Assembly: GCF_011046735.1 (NCBI RefSeq)
Contig: NZ_CP049258.1
Coordinates: forward strand, 4,358,001-4,422,000
Reading direction: 5' to 3'
From: Nordella sp. HKS 07
GTDB taxonomy: Bacteria > Pseudomonadota > Alphaproteobacteria > Rhizobiales > Aestuariivirgaceae
DNA: 64,000 nucleotides
Made by a program: the position numbers and the translations under genes. This document shows, in pieces, positions 10,002 to 20,500 of this stretch (position 1 is the stretch's first letter; every line of letters starts with the position of its first letter). The notes below the pieces were generated by a model. The model saw only the letters and a program-made list of their open reading frames with translations, was not told the DNA's origin and searched no databases.

Positions 10002-10182
10002 GGTGAAAACGCTGGCTGGACGTTGAATGGGAAAGCAGTCGGGGAGAGCACATGATGGAAACTGGCAGGTTCATTGAATTTGAGGACAATTGGCGGTCGA
10101 TATCGCGCATCCCACGTCGGGAAGTAACAGATTTCCAACTTCGGCGCAAAGGGGCAGGGGCGACCCCATATCCGCTCTTCAA

Positions 10183-11409
10183 TCAGCCTTGCCGGGCTTC
10201 CTGAGGCACCCGTAACCTTCCCCACCAGATGGCCAGGGCGGCAGAGCTGCCGAGGATGGCGAAGCCCAGGATCAAGGGGAGGACCGATCCATCATAGGAT
10301 TGGCCGACAAGCGTCGCCAGCGGCAGCGAGATCAGCGTCGCGAGCGAGCCGACCACGGAGGCGCCTATGCCGGCAATATGCCCGAGAGGCTCCATGGCTG
10401 CCGCATAGAGATTGCCGAACAGGATACCGACGCACGAGAAGGTCACCGCCAGATAGATCATCAGCGCCCAGAGAGGCGGATGACCGTTGAGAGCGAAAGC
10501 CACCAATGCAAAGCCCGCCGACGTCATGATCATCACCGTCAACGCGGATTTGGAGAGACGAAGCATGCCATGGCGGATGACGAGCTTGCCGTTCAGGAAT
10601 GAGGCTAGCCCGAGCGAGGCCGCCAGCGTCGCGAAGTACAGCGGAAATAGAGGTCCCAGACCGTACTGACCTTGGAATATCTGCTGCGCCGTCGAGAGAT
10701 ATCCGATGAAGGCGCCGATGATGAAACCTTGCGCCAGGATATAGCCGCGCGTGACCCGAGTGGCGCAGATCGCGATCGCCGTCACGACGATCCTTCGGAT
10801 TGAAAACGGATGTCGATCCGCGGGCGCCAGCGTTTCGGGCTGGCGCAGGGCAAACCATGCCAGCGTGAGAGCACCGAGGCCCAGATAGCAGGCGAAGATC
10901 GCGCGCCAGTCGAAGAAGAGCAGCACTGCTTGTCCCATCGCCGGAGCGATCATCGGAACAAGAATGAAGATCATCGTGATGAAAGACATGATTCGCGCCA
11001 TCGCGCGCCCGGCATATTGATCCCGCACGATCGCGGTGCAGAGAACATAGGGCATCGAGGCACCGACGCCCTGCAGCACGCGTGCCCCGAGCAGCATCGG
11101 AAAGCTCAGTGCCAGCATGGCGCAGAGGGAACCCACGAGATAGATCGAAAGTCCGAGATAGGCGATTTTCTTGCGGCCGAAACTGTCGGAGAGCGGTCCA
11201 GCAAAAACTTGTCCGATCGCAAAGCCGAGGAACACCATCGACACGACGAGCTGCGTGTCGTTCTCCCGGACGACGGCGAATTCACGCCCGATATCCTGCA
11301 AGGCGGGAAGCATCGCATCGATCGACAGCGCATCGAGCGCCGATAACATCGCCATGAGGGCGATGAACTCGCGCGTCCCTATGGGGCGTCGGTGATTGTC
11401 GATGGCCAA
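10183..11409 (-). CDS. Bcr/CflA-type MFS multidrug transporter
   Basis: A 408-residue membrane protein with about twelve hydrophobic segments. The N-terminal GTREFIALMAMLSALDALSI and the following DAMLPALQDIGREF are typical of the Bcr/CflA subfamily of DHA1 drug:proton antiporters. The A-loop motif between the second and third helices is clear (GPLSDSFGRKKIAYLG). The longest frame starts at TTG 11409, with no strong ribosome-binding site, so the start is uncertain. It is separated by 181 bases from the dehydrogenase gene and has no obvious link with the polysaccharide genes. Confidence 0.88.
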   Translation of the reverse strand: MAIDNHRRPIGTREFIALMAMLSALDALSIDAMLPALQDIGREFAVVRENDTQLVVSMVFLGFAIGQVFAGPLSDSFGRKKIAYLGLSIYLVGSLCAMLALSFPMLLGARVLQGVGASMPYVLCTAIVRDQYAGRAMARIMSFITMIFILVPMIAPAMGQAVLLFFDWRAIFACYLGLGALTLAWFALRQPETLAPADRHPFSIRRIVVTAIAICATRVTRGYILAQGFIIGAFIGYLSTAQQIFQGQYGLGPLFPLYFATLAASLGLASFLNGKLVIRHGMLRLSKSALTVMIMTSAGFALVAFALNGHPPLWALMIYLAVTFSCVGILFGNLYAAAMEPLGHIAGIGASVVGSLATLISLPLATLVGQSYDGSVLPLILGFAILGSSAALAIWWGRLRVPQEARQG

Positions 11410-12212
11410 AGTGAGGAGCTTTCGGGGGAGGATAAGGTGAAGGAACTCTGCGATGGGGCGTTCGGTCTCGTTTGTGATGGCGAATCGATCGCCGGATCGA
11501 CACGCGCAACCTATAGGCGGAGTGTCCGTCAGGGCAAGATTTATGCGGATCGCGGAAGCCGTCTAGAGCAGGAAGAAATTGGGTTGAATCAATCCAAGTT
11601 CTTAGACGTGATCGATCCGTGGTGCGGGATTCTTGCGAAAGCCGGTATCTGCTTTTTCGCATCCGGATTACCTGGCCGCCTTACCAAGTTTACGTGGCGA
11701 CACCTGCCAGCGGACTTGTTGCTGGCCGACTTTGCCAATTAACTTCGCTGGACCTTTTGCAGCGAATGGCTGCGCCCTGTCCGGGCGGGGTGGTCCTTGC
11801 AGTTCCGCAATGCCCCATGACCGTCGGAATAAGGCATCGATGCTCTACGGCACGCAATCTGGCCGCATTCAATGGCCGGCCATGGACGGTCCGTACATTC
11901 GCCAGCCGTGATGGAGTCCCGGTCGATTGACTTGCAGCTCCATCGCCAGAGGCCGTGCTGGTTTGTGCGGCATTCTCGAGGCTATTACCCTCATCCTTCT
12001 TGTTCCATGCGCGCAGCAAAGCTTGCACGATTTCACGGATTATTCGGAGGCCGAGAGCCATTCGGTTGATCCTTTTATCGGAGTTCGGATGGAGACTAAA
12101 GCCTGTTCGGTCAGACTCAGGAGTTGACGTCCGAACGCAACTCCTGAACTTGATATTTCCAAAATCCTACCGTCTGGCCCACGATGTCAAGCGCCCACCG
12201 CCGCGTCGGGCT
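11410..12212. other. Gene-poor stretch of about 800 bases
   Basis: The region between the MFS transporter (start) and the response regulator (stop) holds only short overlapping frames with no recognisable domain. The longest is a minus-strand frame of 123 codons at 11690-12061 with low-complexity composition. The part next to 11410 probably carries the promoter of the transporter. A decayed gene is possible but nothing identifies it. Confidence 0.6.
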
Positions 12213-12866
12213 CTATCGGCGCCACCCCAGTGCCACCTTTGCCAATGTGGTCCGATTATTGACTTCCAGCTTTCTGTAGACGTTGTGAAGATGGATCTTC
12301 ACTGTGCCTTCCGAGAGGTTGAGTTTGCGGCCGATACTCTTGTTCGACAGTCCCTCGCAAACCAGTCGAACGACATCCGCCTCTCTAATCGTCAGCAGGT
12401 CGCTCTCGGAGCCCGGTCGTCTCGGGCGCGAGGTCTGACGCTCGAGTGCCGGATCCACGAGATCGGGCGGAAGCCATTTTTTGCCAAGTGCGACCTGCCG
12501 CATGCAGGAAAGAAGCGCTTCCGGCGCGCTTTCCTTGAGCAGAATGCCGTATACTCCGGCCTCGATCGCGTAGACGATTTCGTCGTCCGGAATTGACGCG
12601 GTCAGAAAGATCACCCGTATGGGCAGGCTCTCCATCATGATGATGTTGAGCAGCTCGAGACCGCCGATGCCCGGCATTGACAGGTCGAGCACTGCGAGAT
12701 TCGGCAGGATTTCTCGTGCCCTGGCAAGGGCCGACGTTCCGTCCGCGACGGTTGCAACAACTTCGAAATCCGGTTGGCCGGCGATGAGCTCATTCAATGC
12801 CCTGAGGACGAGCGGATGGTCGTCGGCAACGAGCACGGACGTTCTTTTGATTGCGGGATCGGTCAC
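12213..12866 (-). CDS. NarL/FixJ-family response regulator
   Basis: A 217-residue two-domain regulator. The receiver domain (residues 10-125) has the acidic pair D15-D16, the phosphorylatable aspartate D61 in AVLDLSMPG, and the conserved lysine in LLKESAPE. The LuxR-type DNA-binding helix-turn-helix (about 155-205) contains LTIREADVVRLVCEGLSNKS and LSEGTVKIHLHNVY. The GTG start at 12866 overlaps the stop of the upstream histidine kinase by four bases (GTGA), so they form a coupled pair. Target genes are not evident; the neighbouring surface-polysaccharide and RTX genes are candidates only by position. Confidence 0.92.
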   Translation of the reverse strand: MTDPAIKRTSVLVADDHPLVLRALNELIAGQPDFEVVATVADGTSALARAREILPNLAVLDLSMPGIGGLELLNIIMMESLPIRVIFLTASIPDDEIVYAIEAGVYGILLKESAPEALLSCMRQVALGKKWLPPDLVDPALERQTSRPRRPGSESDLLTIREADVVRLVCEGLSNKSIGRKLNLSEGTVKIHLHNVYRKLEVNNRTTLAKVALGWRR

Positions 12867-14572
12867 AGCGGAAATTCAATCGAAAGGTCGATCCCCCGGT
12901 TGGAACTCACCAACGACATTCGCCCGCCCAGCGCCTTGACCCGCTCCTTGAGCGAGTAGGGTTCGGACTCTATCTCCAGCTGCTTGTTTGTTTCAAAGCC
13001 ATTTCCGTTGTCGCGCACCCGCATTTGGACCTTGTCATCAAGCCGCCGGACTTCCACGGCGATCCGATTGGCGTTGCCGTGCCGGACGGCATTTGCCGTG
13101 GCTTCGGAAATAATCTGGCAGATGTCGGCCGAGACGCTGCTCTCCACCTCGAGATCGGCCGGTTTCAGGTCGAGCTCCAGGCCGCATTTCCATTGCCGTC
13201 CAAGCGTCTTCAGGAATTCTTGCAGGTGGTCTTCCAGCTTGTGCCGCGTAACGACGCGATTTGGCCTGGCGCTCTCGATGAAGCTCCGGATTCTTCGCTG
13301 TTGATTCTGCAGAAGCCAGCTTACCTCGTTCAGCTGCTGGCGCGTATCCAGCGGCAGAAGGTGCGCGACCGCCTGGATCTGCAGATTGGCAGCAGCCAGA
13401 TCCTGGAGCACGCTGTCATGCATGTCGCGCGAGAGACGGATGCGCTCGCGCGCGATCACCGCGGCGGCCAGATCGCCGATCAACGAGAATCTCTCCAGAT
13501 CCGACGCGATGCGTGCGGCGACGATCTGTGTGAGCGAGAGAATGTCTTCATTGCGATAGCGTGGGTCGAGGACGAACACGCTGCCATGATAGTGAAGGCT
13601 CCTGAAGGGGGCCGTGCAGTAGCTGGCGAATTCCCGCGAGGCTATCGGGTCGGAGGTGGCTGCCAGCGGAGGAAGGAGCGCTTCCAAAGACTGCGCCAAC
13701 GACTTGGCCTTCTTGGGATCGACCATGGTGAAGAAGGCCCGCTCGCGCTGCGCCAAGTCCAGCGGCCAGACGCTCATGTCGGGGATGTCCACGAAGCCCC
13801 AGGATGTGTCTATCCAGTAGGCCAGGCGGCCACCTTGTTCGTCATGTTCTTGCATCAGCGCCAGCACCCGGCCGGCGCCCAATACCTCGGCCGCATGCTG
13901 CAGCGAATTTGCCAGAGGCGGGTCATCCTCATGGGCGATGGCCTCGGGCGGCCACGTCGCCAGTCTGGAGAGACGGCTGCGCGTGCGTTCTCTGTACGCG
14001 CCGAAATATCCGAGCATCGCCGCCGCCACCAGGATATAGCCGACCCTGAGAATCAGGCGGTTCAGTTCGGAATCCTGGCTGAGCCACATTTCAACGTCAT
14101 CCCAGCTCACCACGATCAACTGCAGAGTCAGAATGGCGGCAGTAATCAGCGACCCGCGCCAGCTCCAGCGTATCGTCGCCGTCAGCAGGGTAAAGGTCCA
14201 GAACGCGAAGAAGGGGCTGTCAGGGCCTCCCGTGAGGTGAACCAGAATGCCGACGGTGAGGATATCCGTGGCGTGGATCAGCAGGCCGCGCGGGTCCCAG
14301 GCCAGCAGCCGCAAGGAAGTCACGGACAACAGGAGCGAATAGGCGAGATAGCCGATCAGAACGAAGTAGGTTTCATCGACATTGCGCGCCGGCTTGGTCG
14401 GATCGAGGTAAACGGCGAGAAATGCGAAGCCGGCGAAGACCAGCCTGCACAGGCTGATCAGCCGTTCCGGCTCCATCGCGAACAGGAAGTCGCCCAGGTC
14501 CTTGCGCCAGAGCAATGGGCGCCCATCTAGAAAACTTGCGAATTGCTTCCTAGCGTAGTTCAGGCGATCCAT
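12863..14572 (-). CDS. NarX-type membrane sensor histidine kinase
   Basis: A 569-residue kinase. The N-terminal part (about residues 35-200) has several hydrophobic segments forming a membrane sensor. A GAF-like linker follows, then a HisKA_3 dimerisation domain with the phospho-accepting histidine at about residue 383 in RIRLSRDMHDSVLQDLA. The HATPase domain has the N box (SEATANAVRHGN) and the G1 box DNGNGF, and the protein ends near LSIEFPL. ATG 14572 is preferred over TTG 14584 because an AGGGCGGA-like ribosome-binding site precedes it. It is the partner of the NarL-type regulator downstream. The sensed signal is unknown. Confidence 0.9.
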   Translation of the reverse strand: MDRLNYARKQFASFLDGRPLLWRKDLGDFLFAMEPERLISLCRLVFAGFAFLAVYLDPTKPARNVDETYFVLIGYLAYSLLLSVTSLRLLAWDPRGLLIHATDILTVGILVHLTGGPDSPFFAFWTFTLLTATIRWSWRGSLITAAILTLQLIVVSWDDVEMWLSQDSELNRLILRVGYILVAAAMLGYFGAYRERTRSRLSRLATWPPEAIAHEDDPPLANSLQHAAEVLGAGRVLALMQEHDEQGGRLAYWIDTSWGFVDIPDMSVWPLDLAQRERAFFTMVDPKKAKSLAQSLEALLPPLAATSDPIASREFASYCTAPFRSLHYHGSVFVLDPRYRNEDILSLTQIVAARIASDLERFSLIGDLAAAVIARERIRLSRDMHDSVLQDLAAANLQIQAVAHLLPLDTRQQLNEVSWLLQNQQRRIRSFIESARPNRVVTRHKLEDHLQEFLKTLGRQWKCGLELDLKPADLEVESSVSADICQIISEATANAVRHGNANRIAVEVRRLDDKVQMRVRDNGNGFETNKQLEIESEPYSLKERVKALGGRMSLVSSNRGIDLSIEFPL

Positions 14573-14955
14573 ATCCGCCCTCAACGTCTACCGAGGAACA
14601 TTATAGCGGGTTATCTGCCCCAGAACGAGACTTCAGAATTGTGGTCGGGCGGCGACGCTGGAGAGGTGCCCAACGCTATGATGTACCACGGAAATGCGAG
14701 TTAGAGACCGCCATGAGGCTCTATCTAAAGATATATTTCCGCGCGTGAGGGTGCGCTCTAGTGTTGGGCTCGGTAGTAGTTCTGAACGGATTCGACCAAT
14801 AAACCCTGAAATGACCCGATCCATGGCACAAATGCGGACTGATAGTGTGCCGTCGCCTTTCCGGCTCTGTCGTCAAGGCGCGACATCACTCTCGCCTGAT
14901 CGGCCTCGGCGATACCGGTCGTCCGAAAGCACGCAGCAAATGTCCAAGACGAGCG
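14573..14955. other. Divergent intergenic region
   Basis: About 380 bases between the start of the histidine kinase (minus) and the PIG-L deacetylase (plus). It should carry both promoters. The frame of the deacetylase stays open upstream to 14845, but the extension is Arg-rich and not family-like. No clear promoter, hairpin or RNA was identified. Confidence 0.5.
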
Positions 14956-15642
14956 ATGATTGAATCTCTCGAGGCGTTTGCACGCACGCTTGTCATCGCT
15001 CCCCATCCGGATGACGAAGTCCTGGGAGCAGGGGGCACGATGGCGCGCCTATCGGCCGCCGGCAAGGAGGTCACGGTCGCTATAGTCACAAAAGCCGTCC
15101 CGCCGGCCTATACTGAAGAATACTTTGCCCGCACACAAAGCGAGGCAAGCCGAGCCAATGAGCTGCTGGGCGTCAAGAAGGTCTTATGGCTCAACCAGCC
15201 TGCGGCGCAGCTGGCCGAGGTCCCGCACCGGACCCTCAATGAGGCCTTGCGTCAGGTCGTGGCCGAACTGGCCCCTACCGCCTTGCTTCTACCCTTTGTG
15301 GGCGATATTCACCTGGATCATCAACTCGCGGCTCTATCCGCAATGGTGGCGGCGCGCCCGCATCAGTCGGAATATCCAAGGACGATTTTGGCCTATGAGA
15401 CGGTATCCGAGACGCATTGGAATGCACCCTATGTGACGCCGGGCTTCGTGCCGAATGTGTTCATTGACATCGAGGCGACGCTGCCGCGAAAGCTGGAGGC
15501 GATGCAGGCCTACAAGTCTCAATTGCGCGACTTTCCGCACCAACGATCTCTCGATTCTCTGCGGGCTTTGGCCGTCACGCGTGGTACGGCTGTTCATCGT
15601 TCTGCCGCTGAGGCATTCGTTTTGATACGACAAGTATTGTGA
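14956..15642 (+). CDS. PIG-L (LmbE-type) family deacetylase
   Basis: A 228-residue zinc-dependent N-deacetylase of the PIG-L family. The metal and catalytic motif is IAPHPDDEVLGAGG (His17, Asp19, Asp20), with the later DIHLDHQ segment providing further metal ligands. Such enzymes remove acetyl groups from GlcNAc-containing lipids or sugars. ATG 14956 is chosen because it places the AHPDDE-type motif at the usual distance from the N-terminus; the frame is open upstream. It is followed on the same strand by a carbamoyltransferase, a pairing common in glycan-modification clusters. Confidence 0.88.
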   Translation: MIESLEAFARTLVIAPHPDDEVLGAGGTMARLSAAGKEVTVAIVTKAVPPAYTEEYFARTQSEASRANELLGVKKVLWLNQPAAQLAEVPHRTLNEALRQVVAELAPTALLLPFVGDIHLDHQLAALSAMVAARPHQSEYPRTILAYETVSETHWNAPYVTPGFVPNVFIDIEATLPRKLEAMQAYKSQLRDFPHQRSLDSLRALAVTRGTAVHRSAAEAFVLIRQVL

Positions 15643-15727
15643 AACGGTCGTTTATGGTGGCGCGGATCTTGCTCTCGTATGAGGGTTGAGGTGGTTGTGT
15701 TGGCTGTGATGGGCATTGAATCATAAG

Positions 15728-17459
15728 ATGGAAGAAGTATTTCTTGGAATCTTTGAAGGCGGCTATGACCCCGCGGTGGGCATTGTGCGCGGCGGCAAAC
15801 TGCTCGCCTTTGCGGAGGAAGAAAGATTCCTGCGCAACAAGCATGCGAAGGGCTGGTACCCCACCAACGCGCTGGAATTCTGTCTGGATAGCGCCAAAGT
15901 CGGGCCTGGCGACATTGCCGCCATAGGAATCAACTGGGATGTGCCATCCTATACCGATGGGAAGATGGCGCAATTTTTCAAGGGCTTGCGAGGCGAGTGG
16001 GACGTCGACGCCAGGACCCTAGGATGGCAGAACACTGTTCTTTCCTACTACAATCAGGACGCCGTTCTGCACCGTCACAGCGCCGCGTGGCGTCGTGCCT
16101 TCGGCCGTGATCATCGGCTGCGCATTTACCCCTTGCCGCATCACTATGTCCATGCTGTCCAGGCGTTTCTTCAGTCGCCGTTTGATGAGGCGCTGTGCCT
16201 TACCGTGGATGGTTCGGGTGACCAGCATTGCACCGTTCTGTGGTCCTGCCGTGGCGACGAAATCAAGCCGATCTATGAAATAACGATACCCCATTCGCTC
16301 GGCTGGTTTTATGCGGCCTGCACGGAGTATCTCGGCTTCGATGCTTATGACGGTGAATACAAGGTCATGGGGCTGGCGGCGTATGGCAAGCCTCAGGCCG
16401 CCATCCGCGACGCGATGAGCAAAATCGTCTATCCGGCCCCCCGACGGCATCGGCTACAGGATCAATCCCGCCTTTATCCACTATGGGAATCATAGCTGGT
16501 CAGACCGCTTCACGGATGATCTTCCAGAGCTGTTCGGGCGGCGCCCCCGTGGACATAAGGAGACCATCGAGGAGTGGCATTTCGACTTCGCCTATGCGGC
16601 GCAAGAGGCCCTTGAAATTGCCGCGATGCGCCTGGTTACCTGGGGGGCCGCAACCACGCAACATACCAATCTGTGCATAAGCGGCGGCGTCGGCCTCAAT
16701 GTCAAGATGAACACACAGCTGTTCGATGTCGACGGTATTCGGAGAATTTTCCCGCATCCGCTTTGCAGCGACAGCGGGGCGGCGGCCGGGGCAGCTCTGG
16801 CCGCGTGCTGGCAGCTCACAGGAAGGCGGCCCGAGAAGCTCAAGTCTCTGGACCTCGGCTATGAGGAAAGCGACGAGCAGATCGAAACGACACTACGGCG
16901 CTGCGGTATTCAGTATGAGCGGCCCGCCGACATCGCGGCAACGGTGGCGGAGGAACTTGCGAATGGGCGCGTCTGTGGCTGGTTCCAAGGAAGGATGGAG
17001 GCGGGCCCTCGAGCCCTCGGTCACCGCAGCATCCTGGCCGATCCGCGCAATATCGAATCCCGCGACCGCGTCAATGCCGTCATAAAATACCGCGAGCCCT
17101 GGCGTCCCTTCTGCCCATCCATGGCGGCCGAAGCCGCCGATCGATATCTCGATGGATGGGACGACGCGCCGTTCATGATCATCGCGTTCCGGGCTACGGA
17201 TCGGTTGAAGAACGACGCGCCGGCGATTGTGCATGTTGACGGAACGGTCCGCGTCCAACTCGTTCATGCCGATGTCGATCCTCTGTATCACCGGCTTATC
17301 AAAGCATTTGAGCAGCGCACAGGAGTACCGGTCCTCCTCAATACGTCGTTCAATGTCAAGGGCGAACCGATCGTCTGCACGTCGATCGACGCCATTCGTA
17401 CATTCCATGGAACCGGAATGGATGTACTTGCGCTAGGCAGCTTCCTGGTTCGCAAGTGA
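15728..17459 (+). pseudogene. NodU/TobZ-type carbamoyltransferase, interrupted by a +1 frameshift
   Basis: Two frames together encode a full carbamoyltransferase of about 577 residues. The first (15728-16495) has the N-terminal kinase-like domain with FAEEERFLRNKHAKGWYP, the metal-site region PLPHHYVHAVQAF and TVDGSGDQH. The second (in frame from about 16443 to 17459) has SGGVGLNVKMN, the C-terminal-domain signature FQGRMEAGPRALGHRSILAD and LLNTSFNVKGEP. The switch lies at a run of six cytosines, 16437-16442; removing one C restores reading (PAPDGIGYRIN). This family carbamoylates sugar or antibiotic hydroxyls using carbamoyl phosphate and ATP. ATG 15728 is preferred over TTG 15716. Confidence 0.88.
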
Positions 17460-17539
17460 GCCGCGCCCCTGGCAGGGTTGGCGAATAAAAATTCGTGGAG
17501 GTTCCAGACTGGACGCTGACCGGCGTAAGGAGCAGTGTC

Positions 17540-20500
17540 ATGGCAAATTTCTTCAATACATTGGGAAGTTTCACAGTCGTCGGAACGGCTCTGCAGGATA
17601 TGTTCTTTGCCTTTACCCGCGACACCGATCTTGACCATATACGGCCGGACGCGACGCTGCCCTCCCTGAACTGGGCCACGGCCATCAAGAACGCCGACGG
17701 CTCCGCTTATGTGGTCAACATGACCAATGTCCAGGTTTCCACCGATCTTATTCAGGGTGGAAACGCGTCTGACGTTCTCTTTGGCTCGAATCTCAGTGAC
17801 GCGATCCTTTACAATAACGGCACGTTCGGCAGTGGTGTCGGTGGCTTCGATTCAATCGAGCAGTTTTTCCTGGGCGGCGGCAACGATTTCCTGGACCTGA
17901 CGGGCCACGGTGCCGGCGGGGTGGACTATGCGAAGGATGTGACCATCAACGCGGGTGACGGCGATGACATCGTCATTGGCGGCGCCGGCAAGGATATTAT
18001 CGATGGCGATGCGGGCAATGACCTCATATTCGGCTATCGCGGCTCAGATACGATAAGAGGCGGCGTCGGCAACGATACGATTTATGGCGACGACCTCGGC
18101 TTCAATGGAATCTCAGGCAACGATCTGCTCCAGGGCGGTGCCGGGAATGACACGCTCTATGGTGGCGCCGGAACCGACCGTCTCGAGGGCGGCGACGACA
18201 ATGACGTGCTCTATGGCGGGCGCGGGGGCGATACCCTCTTTGGTGAAGCCGGCGATGATACGCTCTATGGCGACGATCCCGGCACCAGCGGCAACGACAA
18301 GCTGGACGGCGGATCTGGCAACGATACGATTTTTGCCGGCGCTGGTGACGACGAAACGTACGGCGGCACGGGCAACGATACCATGTACGGTGAGGCCGGA
18401 AACGATTTCATGCGCGGCGATGCCGGGGATGACTTGCTGCAGGGAGGTGCCGGCAACGATACGATCGACGGCGCAGCCGATATAGATACAGCCATATACT
18501 CCGGCAATAGAGATGACTATTCGATCGTATTGAATGCGGACGGGGTGTCATTCACCATCACGGACCTGCGCCCGTCCTCGCCGGACGGAGTCGATCTCGT
18601 GAAGAATGTGGAGTTCTTCCAGTTTGCCGATGGAACCATTCCGGCAAATCTTCTCAATCATCCTCCGGTAATCACATCCGACGGCGGTGGCGACACGGCC
18701 GCGCTGACGATCGCGGAGAACTCGACTTCAGTCACGACGGTTGTGGCGAGCGACGTGGACGCCGGCCAGACCGTGACCTATTCGATAGCCGGTGGCGACG
18801 ATGGGGCGTTGTTCACGATTGATACATCGACGGGTGCGCTTTCCTTTGCGAGCGCCCCGGATTTCGAGAATCCGACGGATTCGGACGGGAACAACATCTA
18901 CAACGTCATCGTGCGGGCTTCTGACGGAAATGGCGGCGTTGATACGCAGGTCATTTCAGTGACTGTTTCAGATGTGGCCGACGGCGCTGCTCCGGTCATC
19001 AGTTCGGATGGCGGTGGTGCCACGGCCTCGATCAGCATTGCCGAGAATACGACGGCGGTGACGACGGTGGTGGCGACGGATGCCGACGGTCCGACGCCGA
19101 GCTACGTCATCCTGGGCGGAGCGGACGCGGCGCTGTTCGCCATAGACCCGGCCACCGGAGCGCTGAGTTTCGTCTCGGCGCCTGATGCCGAAAATCCGCT
19201 GGATGTCGGGCATGACGGCACCTATGAAGTGATTGTCGGTGCAACGGATGGGGCAAATACCGACACACAGGCGCTTTCTGTGACTGTTACCAACGTGAAT
19301 GACAATGCACCTGTCATCACTTCCAATGGCGGTGGCGCCGTTGCATCACTGAGCATCGCCGAGAATGCGACCGCGGTGACGACGGTGGCGGCAACGGACG
19401 CTGATGGAACAACGCCCAGTTATGCCATAGCAGGTGGCGCCGACGCGGCGCTCTTCGGAATTGATGCCGCCACGGGAGAGCTGCAATTCCTGACCGCTCC
19501 GGACTTCGAGAACCCCGGTGATGCCGGTACTGACGGAACCTACGAGGTTATCGTTTCGGCGACCGATGGCCTCAACACCGTTATGCAGACACTCAATGTG
19601 ACAGTCACGAATGCCAATGACAACACGCCGGTCATAAGTTCGAATGGCGGCGGCGCGACGGCGACACTGAGCATCGCGGAGAATACCTCGGCGGTGACGA
19701 CGGTTGCCGCCAGCGACGCCGATGGGACAGTCCCGACTTACGTCATCACCGGGGGCGCGGACGCGGCCTTGTTCAGCATCAACGCAACGACCGGCGCTCT
19801 GCAGTTCATTGCGCCGCCTGATTTCGAGCATCCGCTGGATGCCGGAAACGACGGCACATACAATGTCATTATCGGTGCGACCGATGGCACATTCACGGCG
19901 ACCCAGGCGCTCGCGATCACTGTCACGGATGTGAGTGAGGTCGGCAGGACGATCACCGGCACCTCCGGCAACAATACGATCACGCCAACAACGGCCAATC
20001 TCGCGCTTCAGACCACGGCGCTCAACGACACGATATTCGCGCTGGCGGGCAATGACATCATCGACGGTGGTGGTGGCGCGGATCACATGGAAGGAGGAGT
20101 CGGCAACGATACATATACGGTCGATACCTATTCGGACGACGGCTTCGACGGCAATGATGACCTGGTCATCGAGGTCGCCGGGGCGGGAACCGACCTGGTC
20201 AATGCGCTGGTCAGCTACCGTCTCCCGACGGAAGTGGAAAATCTGACACTTATTGGCACCGATAATATCAATGGTACGGGCAATGAGCTCAACAACATCA
20301 TCATTGGAAACTCGGGCAACAACCTCCTATCGGGCGGGCTCGGCAATGATACGCTGACCGGCAATGCCGGCGCTGACGTGCTCGATGGTGGAGATGGTAA
20401 CGACACCCTTTCCGGTGGCGCCGATGCGGATACTCTTCGCGGTGGCGTGGGAGCGGACAAGCTGGATGGCGGAACCGGCGCCGACATCATGGAGGGCGGC

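Noticed and set aside
11690-12061. 123-codon minus frame in the gene-poor region
   Set aside because: No domain, no ribosome-binding site, low-complexity composition; kept only as part of the intergenic note.
12851-14530. 559-codon open frame on the plus strand
   Set aside because: It is antisense to a histidine kinase with complete H, N and G boxes; its own translation is Arg/Gln-rich without domain motifs.
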